Assembly (NCBI GenBank): GCA_963575745.1
Contig: CAUYUJ010011225.1
Location: forward strand, 718,768-782,767
DNA: 64,000 nt
Reading direction: 5' to 3'
From: Prorocentrum cordatum
Taxonomy: Eukaryota; Sar; Dinophyceae; Prorocentrales; Prorocentraceae
The notes under the pieces were generated by a model. The model was not told where the DNA came from. It saw only the letters and a program-made list of their open reading frames with translations, and ran no database searches. Position 1 is the stretch's first letter. Every line of letters begins with the position of its first letter. The translations under genes and the position numbers were made by a program. This document shows, in pieces, positions 12,192 to 22,729 of the stretch.

Positions 12192-13412
12192 ATGAGGCGG
12201 TTTTTTTTCCCGTGGTCGGAGGTCATCGGCCAGGTCGAGCCAGCGCTGGAGCACGAGAGCGGGGCGGCCTGGAGGCGGCTGTGCGAGGACTGGGGCCTGG
12301 CCTCGGCCAACACGTTCTACGATGGCTACGCGTTCTCGGGCCCCGCTGGGGCCAGGCCCCGCCCTGGCGTGGTGGCTGTGCCCCGCGCGCTCCTCGAGTG
12401 CGTCGACGGGTGCCGCCCGCTCTACGCCGTGGGGAATCGCTTGCAGGCTATCCGAGCGCGTGGAAGCCGCGACCACATACCGCTGGGCGCCGCGGTCTTT
12501 GCGCAGCCCGTCCACCCTGAACTTCTTCCACGGGCGGAGCGCGAGCGGTGGCACCTCGACGCTTGCGCGCAGGCCCTGCGGGAGCAGAAGGGCAAGCTGG
12601 GTTTCCTCACCGACCTCGGGGCCGTGCGCGAGTGCACGCAGCGCCCCCCCCTGGGCGAGGAGGGCGGCCCTGGCGCGGCCCGGGAGGAGATGGCGGCGGC
12701 GGCGCGCACTGCGGGGCTTGGGCACTTTGGCTTCCAGGCGCGGGGCGTGAAGCAAATGGAGGGGGCAACGGCGCAGCGGCGTTGCCTCCTGCTTGAGCGC
12801 GCCGCTGTCCGCCGTCGGCACGTCGCCGAGAGGGAGCTGTTCGGCTCGACGGAGGCGGAGATCGAGCAGCGCGAGAGGGAGCGGCGGGAGGCCACGCGGG
12901 AGCTGCACGCCCTGCAGCGCTCGCAGCGGCGGCGGCTGCGGGCGGTGCGCTGCGAGGCCCTGGCTGAGGCCGAGCGGCGCGGCGACGCGGCAGCCGCGCG
13001 GCGGCTCGCCCACCTGCTGGGCGAGCGCGCGACGGGCGCGAGGAGGCGGGCGCACTCTACGCCGCGTCTGGAGCACACGGCGGCGTCGAGGAGGCAGCTG
13101 CTCATGCGGGGGGGGTGCGAGGGCGGGCACTCGGCGACGGAGCTCGACGCGACGCCGTACTTCGCGCAGCTCCGCCCCGCGGTGACGCGGCGCCGTTCGG
13201 CGCTGGGCGCCCGGCGCGCGGCGGAGACGGACCTGGAGGAGCTCGAGGTCAGGGCCAGGAAGAAGACGCAGCCTCGGAGGGCGGCGCCACCGTGGTCCGC
13301 TCCTGCGCCGGCGTGGCGGATGGCCTTGGCGCCTATCGTCGAGGCGAGCGGGGGCGAGGGCATGGGCTTCTGTGCGAAGGCGCCCACTATGAAGGCGCTC
13401 AGGACACGCTAG
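12192..13412 (+). pseudogene. LINE 1 endonuclease C-terminal part and linker
   Basis: A 406-codon open frame in a different frame from the preceding piece, indicating a frameshift at about 12180-12192. Early residues FPWSEVIGQVEPALEHES and LASANTFYDGYAFSG match the stretch after the G-D-F-N strand, where these LINEs read N-T-F. The rest is an Arg/Glu-rich linker that becomes strongly helical (SQRRRLRAVRCEALAEAERR). It ends at an in-frame TAG, after which the same frame continues into reverse transcriptase sequence, so the stop is a lesion and not the natural end. Confidence 0.65.
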
Positions 13413-14123
13413 CTGCATGGCCTCGCCCTGGCGCGGCTCTTCGAGGCGGCCCCTTTGGCTTGGTCGCGGCCCAGGGCGGCGGACATCGGCAGGACCATTC
13501 ATGTCATGTGCCCCGTCGGCAAGGCTCACGCGCCCATGCCGGTGGCGCGTGCTGGGCGGCCTGACGCGTCTCCGAAAGATTTCGGCTTTGCCCCGAGGCG
13601 CTCGAGGGACGGGGCTTTGGCGGTTCCCGGCGCGGTGGCGGAGAGGGCCGCGCACTGTGGGCTTTCGGTCCTGACGAGCTACTAGGGCCTGAGCAAGGCC
13701 TTCCAGTGCCTCTCGATCGAGGACATGGCGTCGGGCCTCCACGGCACGGCGCGCGGGGTGGACCTTCCTGTCGCGGCGCAGAGGGCCCGCAACTACCGCT
13801 GCGAGGCGGAGGCGGCCGAGGGCATCTTGCGCATGCGGGCTCGCCAGGGGGTGCTCGTTGGCGACCCGATCGGCCCCCCCCTTCTTTCTCGAGGTCTTCT
13901 CCCCCGCGTCCACGGCCTGGGGCGCCCCGACGCGCAGCTGCTGGAGGTCAAGTCTGTGGTGACGGATGTGGTCCTGGACCTGAGCCTCACGAAGTTTGCG
14001 GACGACCTCTGCAAGTGCTTCGTCTCCTGGTGCCACGATGCGCTGATCAAGAACCACATCGCCTCGGACCTGCGGCTTGACCGCCTCCTCGAACCTCGAG
14101 GTTGTCGTCAGAACATCTCTTAG
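13413..14123 (+). pseudogene. LINE 1 reverse transcriptase core
   Basis: Two stretches separated by TAG at 13683-13685. The first contains MCPVGKAHAPMPVARAG and SRDGALAVPGAVAERAAHCG. The second begins GLSKAFQCLSIEDM, which I align with the palm A box. The Asp expected before LSKAF reads Gly next to the stop, so the active site is probably destroyed. VLVGDPIGPPLL corresponds to the Q-G-x-x-x-G-D-P box and LTKFADDLCK to the catalytic Y/F-x-D-D box, at about 13997-14026. A TAG at 14121-14123 interrupts before QHVTCAFRGEG. A 970-codon minus-strand frame over this region is an antisense shadow. Confidence 0.75.
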
Positions 14124-15107
14124 CAGCACGTGACCTGCGCCTTCCGTGGCGAGGGGGCCAGGTCCAATAAGCGGGCCTTCTTTGCTGGCAAGCTGGGAGT
14201 TCGTGGCAATCGTGCCGCGGCGGCTCGGCACCTCGGCCCCGTGCTGCACTGCCAGGGGCGTTTGGCTCCCGAGGGCAAGGCGAGGATCGCGGCCGCCAAT
14301 GAGGGTTTCGCGGACACGAGGCGCCTCTGGAAGTCGGAGGTCTCGGTCGAGCTGGTGCGCCAGGTCTTCCGCTCCAAGGTCTTGGGCGCGCTCCTCTCGG
14401 GCACGGCGTCCGTTGTGCCCGCGCAGTCCTTTCTGGCGGCGCTGGGGGGCGCGGCCGTGCGCCTTGGCCGTTCGGCCCTGGGCGCGAGGGCCTCGCGTGG
14501 GGGCATGGTGGATGACGTCTACCAGCGCGAGGCGCAGCCCGCCCAGGTGGTGCGCCAGCTCCTGCAGATGGCGGACGTGGCGACGGAGCTGCGGGCGTTC
14601 AGGCTCGGCTTCCTTCGCGGCATGTTCGCCCGCCCGAAGGGCCATGAGATGGAGCTCGCGGCCTTGTTCGGCCAGCTGCCCTTCGTGATGCAGGACGTGC
14701 TGACGTCGGATGGCCGCCTGGGCCCTGGCGCGTCGGCCCTGGACGTTCGCCTCGTGGGCGACTTGGATCGGCTCTTGGTGGCTGCGGAGCGCGAGGATCT
14801 GCGGAGTGCTCGGGGGCGGCGGCCTCTGCTTCTCCTGCGGGACTCCGAGCTGCGCTACGAGATCCTCCAGCTGGACCCTCGGGCGCTGCGGGTGCGTGTC
14901 TGGGCGGCGCAGCATCCCCCCGTGTCCGTGGCGGGGGCGGCTGCGCGGCGTCGATGGTGGACGCTGCGCGGTGATTCCCTTCGGCCTGATCGGGGGCCCC
15001 CTGCCTTCATCGACATCGGGGACTCCGACTTCGTGCGCCAGGGGCCCTGCGAGGGGGGCGTTTGTGCTGTGGCGCAAAATCAGCGCTCACAAGTACCGTG
15101 CTGTTGA
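14124..15107 (+). pseudogene. LINE 1 post-RT region
   Basis: An open stretch of about 325 codons: RHLGPVLHCQGRLAPEGKAR, then LWKSEVSVELVRQVFRSKVL, GALLSGTASVVPAQ and RLGRSALGARA. This is the thumb and connection part that follows the FADD box in this LINE family (family recollection). It continues past RGMFARPKGHEMELAALFGQ into a region rich in Leu/Asp/Arg, and the frame ends at 15107. The adjacent frame then carries the zinc fingers, so a second frameshift lies near 15070-15110. Confidence 0.65.
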
Positions 15108-15109
15108 GT

Positions 15110-15345
15110 CGTCACTGTGTCTATCCAATCAGTGCGGTTTCTGTCGCAGCGTGTTTGCGTCGAGGGCGAAGGCAGTGCAACATGTTTGATTCGCTCTCGC
15201 TCGTGGTCACTGCCGTGCTAATCTGGTCCATGCTGCTCCATCGCTGTTGGTCCCTGATGCGGTCACATGCCCTGTATGCGATTGGAAATCCGACGCCTTG
15301 GACCTTCGCCGCGGCCATTTCCTGTCGGGGCATTTCACTGGCAGG
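15110..15345 (+). pseudogene. LINE 1 paired zinc-finger motifs
   Basis: One frame carries CGFCRSVFASRAKAVQH (C-x2-C, then a terminal His at finger spacing), then an in-frame TGA at 15187-15189. The same frame continues to VTCPVCDWKSDALDLRRGHF and LSGHFTG, a second C-x2-C with His residues. Such fingers are usual at the C-terminal side of LINE polyproteins and probably bind the element's RNA or target DNA. The stop between them is a lesion. Confidence 0.6.
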
Positions 15346-15599
15346 CGACCGGTGCTGCTGCCGCCGCGCCCTCCTGCTCCGACCCGAGGGGGCGGCGGCT
15401 CCGCGCTGGGCTCTCCTGGCGGCGCCCCCGCAGCAGCAGGCCATCGCGGCCTTGGCGGTGGGCGAGGCCGAGGAGGACTGGGGCGGCCCAGGCGGCCGTC
15501 GGGTCCGCCAGCGGCCGGCGCCTGCTCGGCGCGAGGGCGCGGCGGCGGCGGCGGCGCCGCTGCCCGCGCCTCGGGCCAAGGCCCAGCCGCAGCGCCGCG

Positions 15600-16115
15600 C
15601 GTCGGCGCGCCGCGACGACCTCGAGGAGGCGATGTCGTCGATGGCGAGGCTGGTGCTGTCCCACGATCTGCAGGTTCGAGAGCTGGAGGCCGCGTCGCCC
15701 CCGCGCGGAGTTCGTCATGGCGACCAAGGGCGCGGGGAAGAGCTGCAGCGACAGGTGCCGTAGCAGGGCGCCTGCGGTTCACGGGGCGGGGACGCCTCTC
15801 CCCTTCCCGGTGGAGGCCGCCATCCGCTCCACGATGACGATGGAGGCCATCGTGGGGGCGCCGTCGGAGGCCGAGCTACAGGAGCTCCATGAGCTGATCA
15901 GCGAGAAGACCGACCTCCTCGAGCAGTTCAAGCACTTCAAGATCAAGGAGATGTGCGACAAGCTGAGCGCGCGGCTCACGATGGCCATCGCGACCTCCGA
16001 GGCGGCCGCCAAGGTGACGAGGGCGCCCTTGGCCCTGGGCGCCGAGGAGCTGCAGGGCACCGCTCCGCCAGGCGGGCTCCGCAGGACCCTTCAGGAGTGG
16101 TTGGGTCAGCGCTGA
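15600..16115 (+). pseudogene. LINE 1 C-terminal helical tail
   Basis: MARLVLSHDLQVRELEAASP is readable in one frame at about 15640-15700. After a frame change comes MATKGAGKSC (15718) and MEAIVGAPSEAELQELHELI, a predicted coiled coil through EQFKHFKIKEMCDKLSARLT to a TGA at 16113-16115. I take this as the natural C-terminus of the element's last open frame. Function unknown. Confidence 0.5.
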
Positions 16116-16500
16116 TGTCATCGGTGCTGCGCCTGGCGCAGGGGCGCGGCGGTCGGGCTTCCCCGTGGCGACCCGTGACCGCGCCCGCCGAGGCGCGCCG
16201 CGGGGGCGCCTCGCCCCCGCCCGCCTCGCGGCTGGGGCGCCCGCTCGGCCGCGGGGCGCGGGCGGCGGCGGAGGGCGGCGAGGCCTTGGGCGCGAGGACC
16301 TCGTCTCCGAGCAGGTGAGTGCGGCTGGGGGGCCCGTCTCTTCCTCTCTCTTCCGCCTCGCCTCGGGGTCCCTGGGCCGCCCCTGGCTCGGGCCTCGCCG
16401 CCTTTTTTTGGCGTTTCGTGTTCTTGGTTTTCCCTGGTCGACCCCTTCCTCCTCCCTGCGGGGGCTCCTAGGCTTCGGCGGCGCCTTGGGCTGGCGCCCG
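16116..16500. other. GC-rich stretch, no supported feature
   Basis: Sequence between the LINE and the CA/CG arrays. The frame stays open but has no recognisable motif. It could be LINE 3' untranslated sequence; no poly-A tail is visible. Confidence 0.4.
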
Positions 16501-16509
16501 CGCCGCCCG

Positions 16510-17269
16510 CGCAAAAACGCGCGCACGCACGCGCGCGCGCGCGCATGCACGCACACGCACACACGCACACACACGCACACACACACACACGCACACACGC
16601 ACACACGCACACACGCACACACGCACACACGCACACACGCACACACGCACACACGCACACACGCACACACGCACACACGCACACACGCACACACGCACAC
16701 ACGCACACACGCACAAGCACACGCACACACGCACACACGCACACACGCACACACGCACACACGCACACACGCACACACGCACACACGCACACACGCACAC
16801 ACGCACACACGCACACACGCACACACGCACACACGCACACGCAGTCACGCAACACCGCACAGCGCACGCGCAAACGCACTTAACGAAACACGCACAACGC
16901 ACACCGGCCCAGCACGCGCCCGCGCCCACATAAAACATAAAAAACAACCCCACTCCGACGCCCACGCCCACTCCCACGCCCACGCCCACAGCCCGACGCC
17001 CACAGCCCACGCCTCAGCCCACGCCCACGCCCTTCGCCCACGCCCACGCCCACGCCCACGCCACGGTTTAACCAACGCCCCAGCCCCACGCCCACGCCCA
17101 CGCCCACGCCCACGCCCACACCTACACCCACACCCACACCCACACCACCACCACCACCACCACCACCACCACCACCACCACCACCCACACCCACACCCAC
17201 ACCCACACCCACACCCACACCCACACCCACACCCACACACACGCACGCACTCACACGCACGCACATTCT

Positions 17270-17300
<31 letters not shown>

Positions 17301-17930
17301 GCACGCGCACGCGCACGCGCACGCGCACGCGCACGCGCACGCGCACGCGCACGCGCACGCGCACGCGCACGCGCACGCGCACGCGCACGCTCACGCGCAC
17401 GCGCACGCGCACGCGCACGCGCACGCGCACGCGCACGCGCACGCNNNNNNNNNNNNNNNNNNNNNNNNNNNNNNNNNNNNNNNNNNNNNNNNNNNNNNNN
17501 NNNNNNNNNNNNNNNNNNNNNNNNNNNNNNNNNNNNNNNNNNNNCACGCGCACGCGCACGCGCACGCGCACGCGAACGCGCACGCGCACGCGCACGCGCA
17601 CGCGCACGCGCACGCGCACGCGCACGCACACGCGCACGCGCACGCGCACGCACACGCACACGCACACGCACACGCACGCACACGCACACGCACACGCACA
17701 CGCACACGCACACGCACACGCACACGCACACGCACACGCACACGCACACGCACACGCACACGCACACGCACGCACACGCACACGCACACGCACACACACG
17801 CACGCACACACGCACACACGCACACACGCACACACGCACACACGCACACACGCACACACGCACACGCACGCACGCACACACGCACGCACGCACGAACGGA
17901 GGCACGCATGCCGCATGCACGCACACACAC
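16510..17930. repeat. CACG / CACACG / CCCACG microsatellite cluster with a gap
   Basis: Successive arrays: (CACACG)n at 16550-16840, (CCCACG)n and (CCCACA)n at 16960-17240 with a (CAC)n core at 17142-17185, (CGCACG)n up to the gap, the same repeat after it, and (CACACG)n to about 17930. Reading frames alternate Thr-His, Ala-His or Val-Arg dipeptides and are artefacts. A scaffold gap lies inside the CGCACG array. Confidence 0.95.
17445..17544. other. Assembly gap (100 N)
   Basis: Exactly 100 N flanked on both sides by the same CGCACG repeat. The round number suggests a placeholder of unknown size, so the array length is not known. Confidence 0.99.
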
Positions 17931-18595
17931 ACACTTTTGCGTCGGCGGCTGGGCAGAGGTAGCTGCTCCGGCGATCGGGCATCAGTGGGGCGCGCTAAAT
18001 GCGAATTGTGCCGCGACGCGCGTGACCCCGGCGCGACGGGAAGAGGGGGAGCGGGGCCCGCTCAGGCAAGTCAGTGGCTGCGGCGAAGGGAGCGCAAAAG
18101 GGGGGAACCAGCCGCGGCGCCGAGCAGCAGCCGGGGGGGGCGGCAGCCCAGCGGCGGCCGGGCAAAGCCAGATGGGGGAGCAGACGCACATGGCAGGTAT
18201 CGAGACCAGACCACTCGCGAAAACCAGCCTTGGCGTCTGTGGAGGCTGAAATCGGACCGGCGGCAAACGGCAGCAAAGAAAATGGCGTGTCACATGAGGA
18301 TGCAGTCGCCGCACCACAGGGGGAACCGGCGACCAGGCGAACCCAGCGGTGAGGCGACGCGCCGAGATTTGGTGACTTTCGAGGCGCGGCGGGAGGCGAA
18401 AGGGGCGGAACGCTGGCAGGCGCGAGCGCGCTGCACTGAGCGCGACAACCGCAGGCCGGCGTGAAGGACGAAGGACGAAGAGGCAGAGCCACGCTATCAA
18501 GGGGGCGGCGTGGTGCTGGGAACACCAGTGAGTGGCCGGGCGCTGAAATCATATTTGATGATGACTCTTGAGGCGCGGGGAGGGGGAGGGCAATG
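17931..18595. other. Intergenic, no supported feature
   Basis: Moderately GC-rich, with short open frames on both strands and no recognisable motif or repeat structure. Confidence 0.4.
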
Positions 18596-18732
18596 CATTC
18601 ACGCACGCACGCACAAACACACACAGACACAAACACAGACACAGACACAGACACACACACACACACACACACAGACACACACACACACAGACACACACAC
18701 ACAGACACACACACACACACACACACACACAC
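18596..18732. repeat. (CA)n / (CAGACA)n microsatellite
   Basis: CACG, CAGACA and pure CA units in succession. Confidence 0.95.
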
Positions 18733-19929
18733 CAGCGCGCCGCGAGCCGGCGGTACCAAGAAGGGGCCCTGAGGGACGGGGCGAGGGGCTTCCAGCAGTG
18801 TAAATCCTGGGGTCCCTTCCTACAGCAGCAGTTGGGTGCGTTAGGTTGGTTCCGTCGGTGATCGTGCCGTTGCCGCATCGCTGCGCCCTTCTGGATTGAT
18901 TTCGGCCTGCCAGTGTCTGTCGGTTTAGGTTTCGCTGTCGGCTCGCTCTGTTTTCGGTTTTACCGTCGCCTTGCACGGCCTCGTTACATTTCAGGGAGCT
19001 GAAGAAGCAAGGAGCGGCTCGGGTTTGCAAAAGGTTTTGTTCCCCAGGTCCTTGCATGGTTGTTCCTCTAGCGCTCTTCGTGCACCCGGACGCTTGTGGG
19101 GCCAGAAAAGGGGCCTTGTTCCTTGTCGAACGTCCGTCATGGCAGCAACTTGGCTGTATCCTGAGGGCCCCCATCGTTCAGGGCCCCATCCGTGAGCGCC
19201 CTGGACGTCGTTCCCGTGGCCGTCGCTGCCCGTCGTCCCTCCCCCCCGTGGCAGGAGGAGTTCCTGAGGCAGAAGGAGGAGAGACAGCGGCAGGCGCGGG
19301 CCCCTTGGCGCCCCGAGTGGCGGCGTCGCAGGCAAAAAGTAGCAGGAGTCGGCGGGCGTTCTCGCCCCGATCATCGGAGGAGGAGAGGTGCCCGTCCGTC
19401 GTTGAAACTCGGTACTTCTAGAACCCCGGATCCCAATCTACTTTAGACGCTTTCCTACTTCAGTGATTGTGTGGTGTCCCGTCCCCTTTCCTCTTCAGGG
19501 GGCGAGCGGGAGCCCAATCTATGTTCACCGACTTCCTACTTCATGTTTTTGCCCACCTCTTCTAACCGACGGGTGCTGAGATCGCCACGCTTTCCTTGTC
19601 GCCGCGGCTGGATTCGCCTCTAACTCATGGTCAGAACGCGCCCCAGGAGGAGCGCTATCAGCATCCTGGTGTTCCCCCACGCCTCGCGGCCGGGGGCCCT
19701 CGAGGACCGGTCCAGCTCAAGCACCAAAAGAACCGCAGGGCGACGGTGCCGATAGCCCCAGCATCGCGAGCAGCCAAAAAGCGAAAACCAGCGACCGAGG
19801 CGGGGGTGTGTCAATCACCATTGCCGGAAAGTCGATATCCAGGGACCTTGGCAGGGGCGGACATGTTGGGACCCCCAGTGGGGGCCCAAACACATCCATA
19901 TCCACCGCCCTCTGGGGTCCCAGGGGCAG
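18733..19929. other. Intergenic with a weak direct repeat
   Basis: Two related segments start with CCCAATCTA at 19432 and 19513. Each is followed after 10-15 bp by CTTCCTACTTCA, with TTTCCTCTTCAGGG between them. Otherwise only short open frames without identifiable motifs are present. Confidence 0.4.
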
Positions 19930-20019
19930 GAGGAGGAGGAGGAGGAGGAAGAGGAGGAGGAGGAGGAGGAGGAGGAGGATCAGGAAGAGGAGGAGGATCA
20001 GGAGGAGGAGGAGGAGGAG
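19930..20019. repeat. (GGA)n tract
   Basis: GGAGGA run with TCA interruptions, directly abutting the spliced-leader copy. On the opposite strand it is a polypyrimidine tract. Confidence 0.9.
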
Positions 20020-20041
20020 ACCGTAGCCATCTTGGCTCAAG
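20020..20041 (+). other. Relict dinoflagellate spliced leader, near exact
   Basis: 22 bases match the conserved dinoflagellate spliced leader (a D position, then CCGTAGCCAT, then a T-rich stretch, then TTGGCTCAAG) at 21 of 22 positions. The only difference is C for T at the 12th base (20031). The base after the final AG is C, so there is no GT donor and this is not an SL RNA gene. The likeliest reading is a leader carried back into the genome on a reverse-transcribed, trans-spliced mRNA. The sequence downstream to 20282 is open in one frame but unrecognised. Chance is unlikely, since 21 specified positions would have to agree. Confidence 0.8.
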
Positions 20042-20385
20042 CTCTTGCCCGAGGCCTGCCGAAGAATCGGTAGTACTCGGGTGGGGCTCAAGGAATCGCC
20101 AGGAGAGTGCCGGCCCATTGTTTCACCACCACACTTTTTCGGCTCCGTTTAACACACATCAGGTGCTTTTAATCCAATGTTTCCCCAGCCGTGATGGTTT
20201 TGATGCAGGGCGAGATAGGAAGAGCCTTAAAGTTGAGCATAGCAATGTGGATGATCTTCGTTTGAGTGTGGTTGTAAGATAGTGCATGCGTGACGTGTGT
20301 ATAGGCACCACTCGCCGCCACGCGCCGCCGTTTGATCTCTAGGGGCCCCTTTTCGCCATTGCGCTAAAACGCATTATCGTCACAC

Positions 20386-20402
20386 TGGTAGCTGAGCTAC
20401 CA
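20386..20402. other. 17-bp near-perfect palindrome
   Basis: TGGTAGCTGAGCTACCA, an 8-bp stem with one central base, followed by an AT-poor stretch. AGGGGCCCCT at 20341-20350 is a second perfect palindrome. Both lie in the 5' flank of the gag relic, but a link is only inference. A tRNA was considered and rejected. Confidence 0.45.
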
Positions 20403-20514
20403 CACGATCCCCGTATCGTACCACTGCGCGCACGTCTCGTCAGAGAGTGTAGCACAACCTTTATTTACTTTCCGTACTGGCAGTTTCCCTCGCTAGGAGA
20501 CTGAGCCTTGCGCC

Positions 20515-21760
20515 ATGGCACTTTCTTCTCTTCGCTATCGGCCGAGCGCCGACGCGTTGACGCGGTCCGAGACGAAGAGTGGCTCCTACATCTACGACGG
20601 CACGGTGAACAACTTTCACGAGTGGGAATTCCGCACAGAGATGCGCATGGGCGCCGCCTTGGCCTCAGTGGATCCAGAGACGGGTGCACCACAGCAACAC
20701 GTGGTCACCGCAGCTGTCAACAAGGTTGTAGAAGGCCTCAGAGGTGACGCATTCGATATTGCCATGGATATCGGTAAGGACGTGCTTCTGACTCCGAATG
20801 GGATCGATCAGCTGGTACTGGCGATTCGTACTTCACTCTTCCCAATACAGGCACAGGAAGCGAAGATCCTGTTTCAGGCGGGGCAGAGATCATAGGGACC
20901 ACTGTCACGACAGCACGGTGAGTCTATGGTCTCGTACATCTCCAGAAGGAAGCGTTGGTGGCAACTTGCCTCCAAGTTAGATCCTGTAATCTTTATGAGT
21001 GACGATATGATATGTTTGGACCCCTTCCTCTTGGACCATGCAGGCCCTCGCCTTCGGAGAACCTGACGGTGTTGACACCCGCACGATATGTGACAACCTT
21101 CGACAATATCAAGGATGTCTTGATCCTCCAGCACGGCCGTGTGCACATCCGCCGGAAAAGGCAAGGGTGAGTCTGGTAAAGGCTCCAGCTCTTCGGCGTG
21201 GACGCAACCCAGACCCAGCTACCAGAACAGGAGCAAGGGCAAGGGCAAAGTGCACTCCTCCAGGCCACGACACGCCTTCTACAGTGCTGATGAAGGATGG
21301 TACGAGCAGGAGGAGCATCGCCCTGAGGAGCTGGGCCCCTACGGATATTACGCGTCCGGCTACGCGCCATGCCACGATGCAGGGTTCCCCAGAAGCCAGC
21401 GGCGCAGGTGTCCAGACGGCGGCGTTCGCGGCCATTGCCCAAGTGGGCGCGAGCATCAAGAAAGGCACCCCGCCCAAGTTGCACCAGGACCGCCTGTTGC
21501 AGTTGGCCCTAAATGGGCTAGAAGACCTCTGAGCAAAGTGATCCCTAGAGGTGCCACCCTGAGAACAGGCCAGATCTCCTCCACTCCTTCTCCTCCCCCG
21601 CCTCTGGGCTCGTCGTTGGAGTCCTCGTCCCGTCGTCTCCGCTTGATCCCATTTTCCTCGACGGATGATGCGACTTACCGAATAATCCAGGGCCCCAACG
21701 TGGATCCAGAAACGCAAGCCCTTCGAACCGCCGCCTGGGAACCCCTTCATAAGTTGTAGT
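20515..21760 (+). pseudogene. Degenerate Ty1/copia-type gag
   Basis: Starts at ATG 20515 with MALSSLRYRPSADALTR. YDGTVNNFHEWEFRTEMRM and KVVEGLRGDAFDIAMDIG follow, then LAIRTSLFPIQAQEAKILF. I recognise this pattern from copia-like gag proteins abundant in dinoflagellate genomes (family recollection). A TAG at 20893-20895 interrupts, and the same frame continues GPLSRQHGESMVSYISRRKR and WWQLASKLDP. After a frameshift near 21060, a Gly-Lys-rich basic tail (GKGKGESGKGSS, NRSKGKGKVH) is readable in another frame from about 21150, as expected for the nucleic-acid-binding end of gag. No protease, integrase or reverse transcriptase follows and no LTRs were identified. Confidence 0.7.
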
Positions 21761-22729
21761 GTTTTTCACGTTGATTCGCTCTCCTGTTGAATCCTGAGTT
21801 TGTCCTTTGCCTGCTGCAAAGAACCAGTGGCCACTCGATTTTGTGGAGGGCCGCGCGGTCTGGCCCCAGGGATCTCTCTGAGCTGGGTTTGCCGAAAGCG
21901 CACCTGGGCCCCCCCACCGTGCGATTGCACCGCTAATAGTCGCGCGCATAAAGCCGCCGAGCTGGCGTGATTTCTCCCGACCCCACGACGGACACGTGGA
22001 CCTGCAGAGCTCCGCCGCCGCCGCCCCCTTCGGACGCGTCACCGCTTTCTCGCCCTTCTCCCCAGCCTCTCCCCCCCAGCCCCCCCGGGAGTATCGCAAG
22101 GAGGCCCCGGAGCCCGCTCCCCACTTTTTCTCCCTTCCACCCACTTCAAGTTCGGATGCAACTCCTGGGGGTCGGATTCTGATTTTGCCCTGGTCCGAAG
22201 TCAGGCTTAATCCGTTTGTTTGTATCGTTTCGCTCATTCCGCCGGCCCATCATGTCGCACCGTGGTCGCCTGTCCGAGTGGTCGTTTGCAGTATGGAGCT
22301 GCGTCGTCGGGTTTTTTTGGCGGCCTTGGCGCCATCGTGGGGGCGTGTTACCCGTGGTATCCCGCTGTGGGGCCGTTCGAGCCGGGGGAAGAGACATCTT
22401 ATGCGATAGGGGAACCCTCGTGTCGGAGGGTGGCGGGCTTTGAATGCCAACGTTGGCTCTGCTATCGTCCTGATGTCCTCTGGCGTTGCGGACACGGGCG
22501 TGAAGGAACACTTTCTCGTGGCGTTTCTCTTACCATCTCTTTTCTAACTTGACCTTCCTCCCTACTTTTTCTTTCTTCCCTTCGGTGGGTTAGAGAGAAG
22601 GGGGGCGGTAGCAGCGGAGGGGGCCGGTAGCCGCCCGCCGGCGTCGTCGTCGTCGTGGAGGGTCGAGGCTCGAGGCTGGAGGCCGAACGCGGGGGAGGAG
22701 GACCACCCCGACCCGCGTTTCCCAAGTCG
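21761..22729. other. Intergenic, no supported feature
   Basis: Overlapping short frames on both strands. One plus frame near 22290-22490 has ordinary amino-acid composition (GFFGGLGAIVGACYPWYP) but I cannot assign it, and it lacks splice or start context. Confidence 0.35.

Larger units (their letters stand above)
11690..16115 (+). mobile_element. Degenerate LINE (non-LTR retrotransposon) 1
   Basis: A plus-strand relic of about 4.4 kb with, in order: an N-terminal endonuclease piece (11696-12178), a linker to the reverse transcriptase (12192-13412), a reverse transcriptase with a FADD box (13413-14123), a post-RT region (14124-15107), two zinc-finger motifs (15120-15340) and a helical C-terminus to 16115. 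I recognise this order from LINE families in dinoflagellate genomes (family knowledge, no search was run). In-frame stops lie at 12176-12178 (TAA), 13410-13412, 13683-13685, 14121-14123 (all TAG) and 15187-15189 (TGA), with at least one frameshift near 12180. No long poly-A tail or target-site duplication was found, so the ends are approximate. Confidence 0.8.

Noticed and set aside
12165-15077. 970-codon minus-strand open frame
   Set aside because: Antisense shadow of LINE 1. High GC content and codon bias keep it open, and the plus strand carries the recognisable motifs.
16165-18249. 694-codon Thr-His/Ala-His frame spanning the N gap
   Set aside because: Made of CA/CG microsatellite read through the gap.
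20076-20095. Second tandem leader remnant 35-50 bp after the 20020 copy (GGTAG ... GGCTCAAG)
   Set aside because: Only the last eight bases and part of the start match, and the spacing is wrong.
20340-20420. tRNA-like sequence on the minus strand (GTGGTAGCTCAG)
   Set aside because: The apparent D arm is a full palindrome and no anticodon or T arm can be folded.
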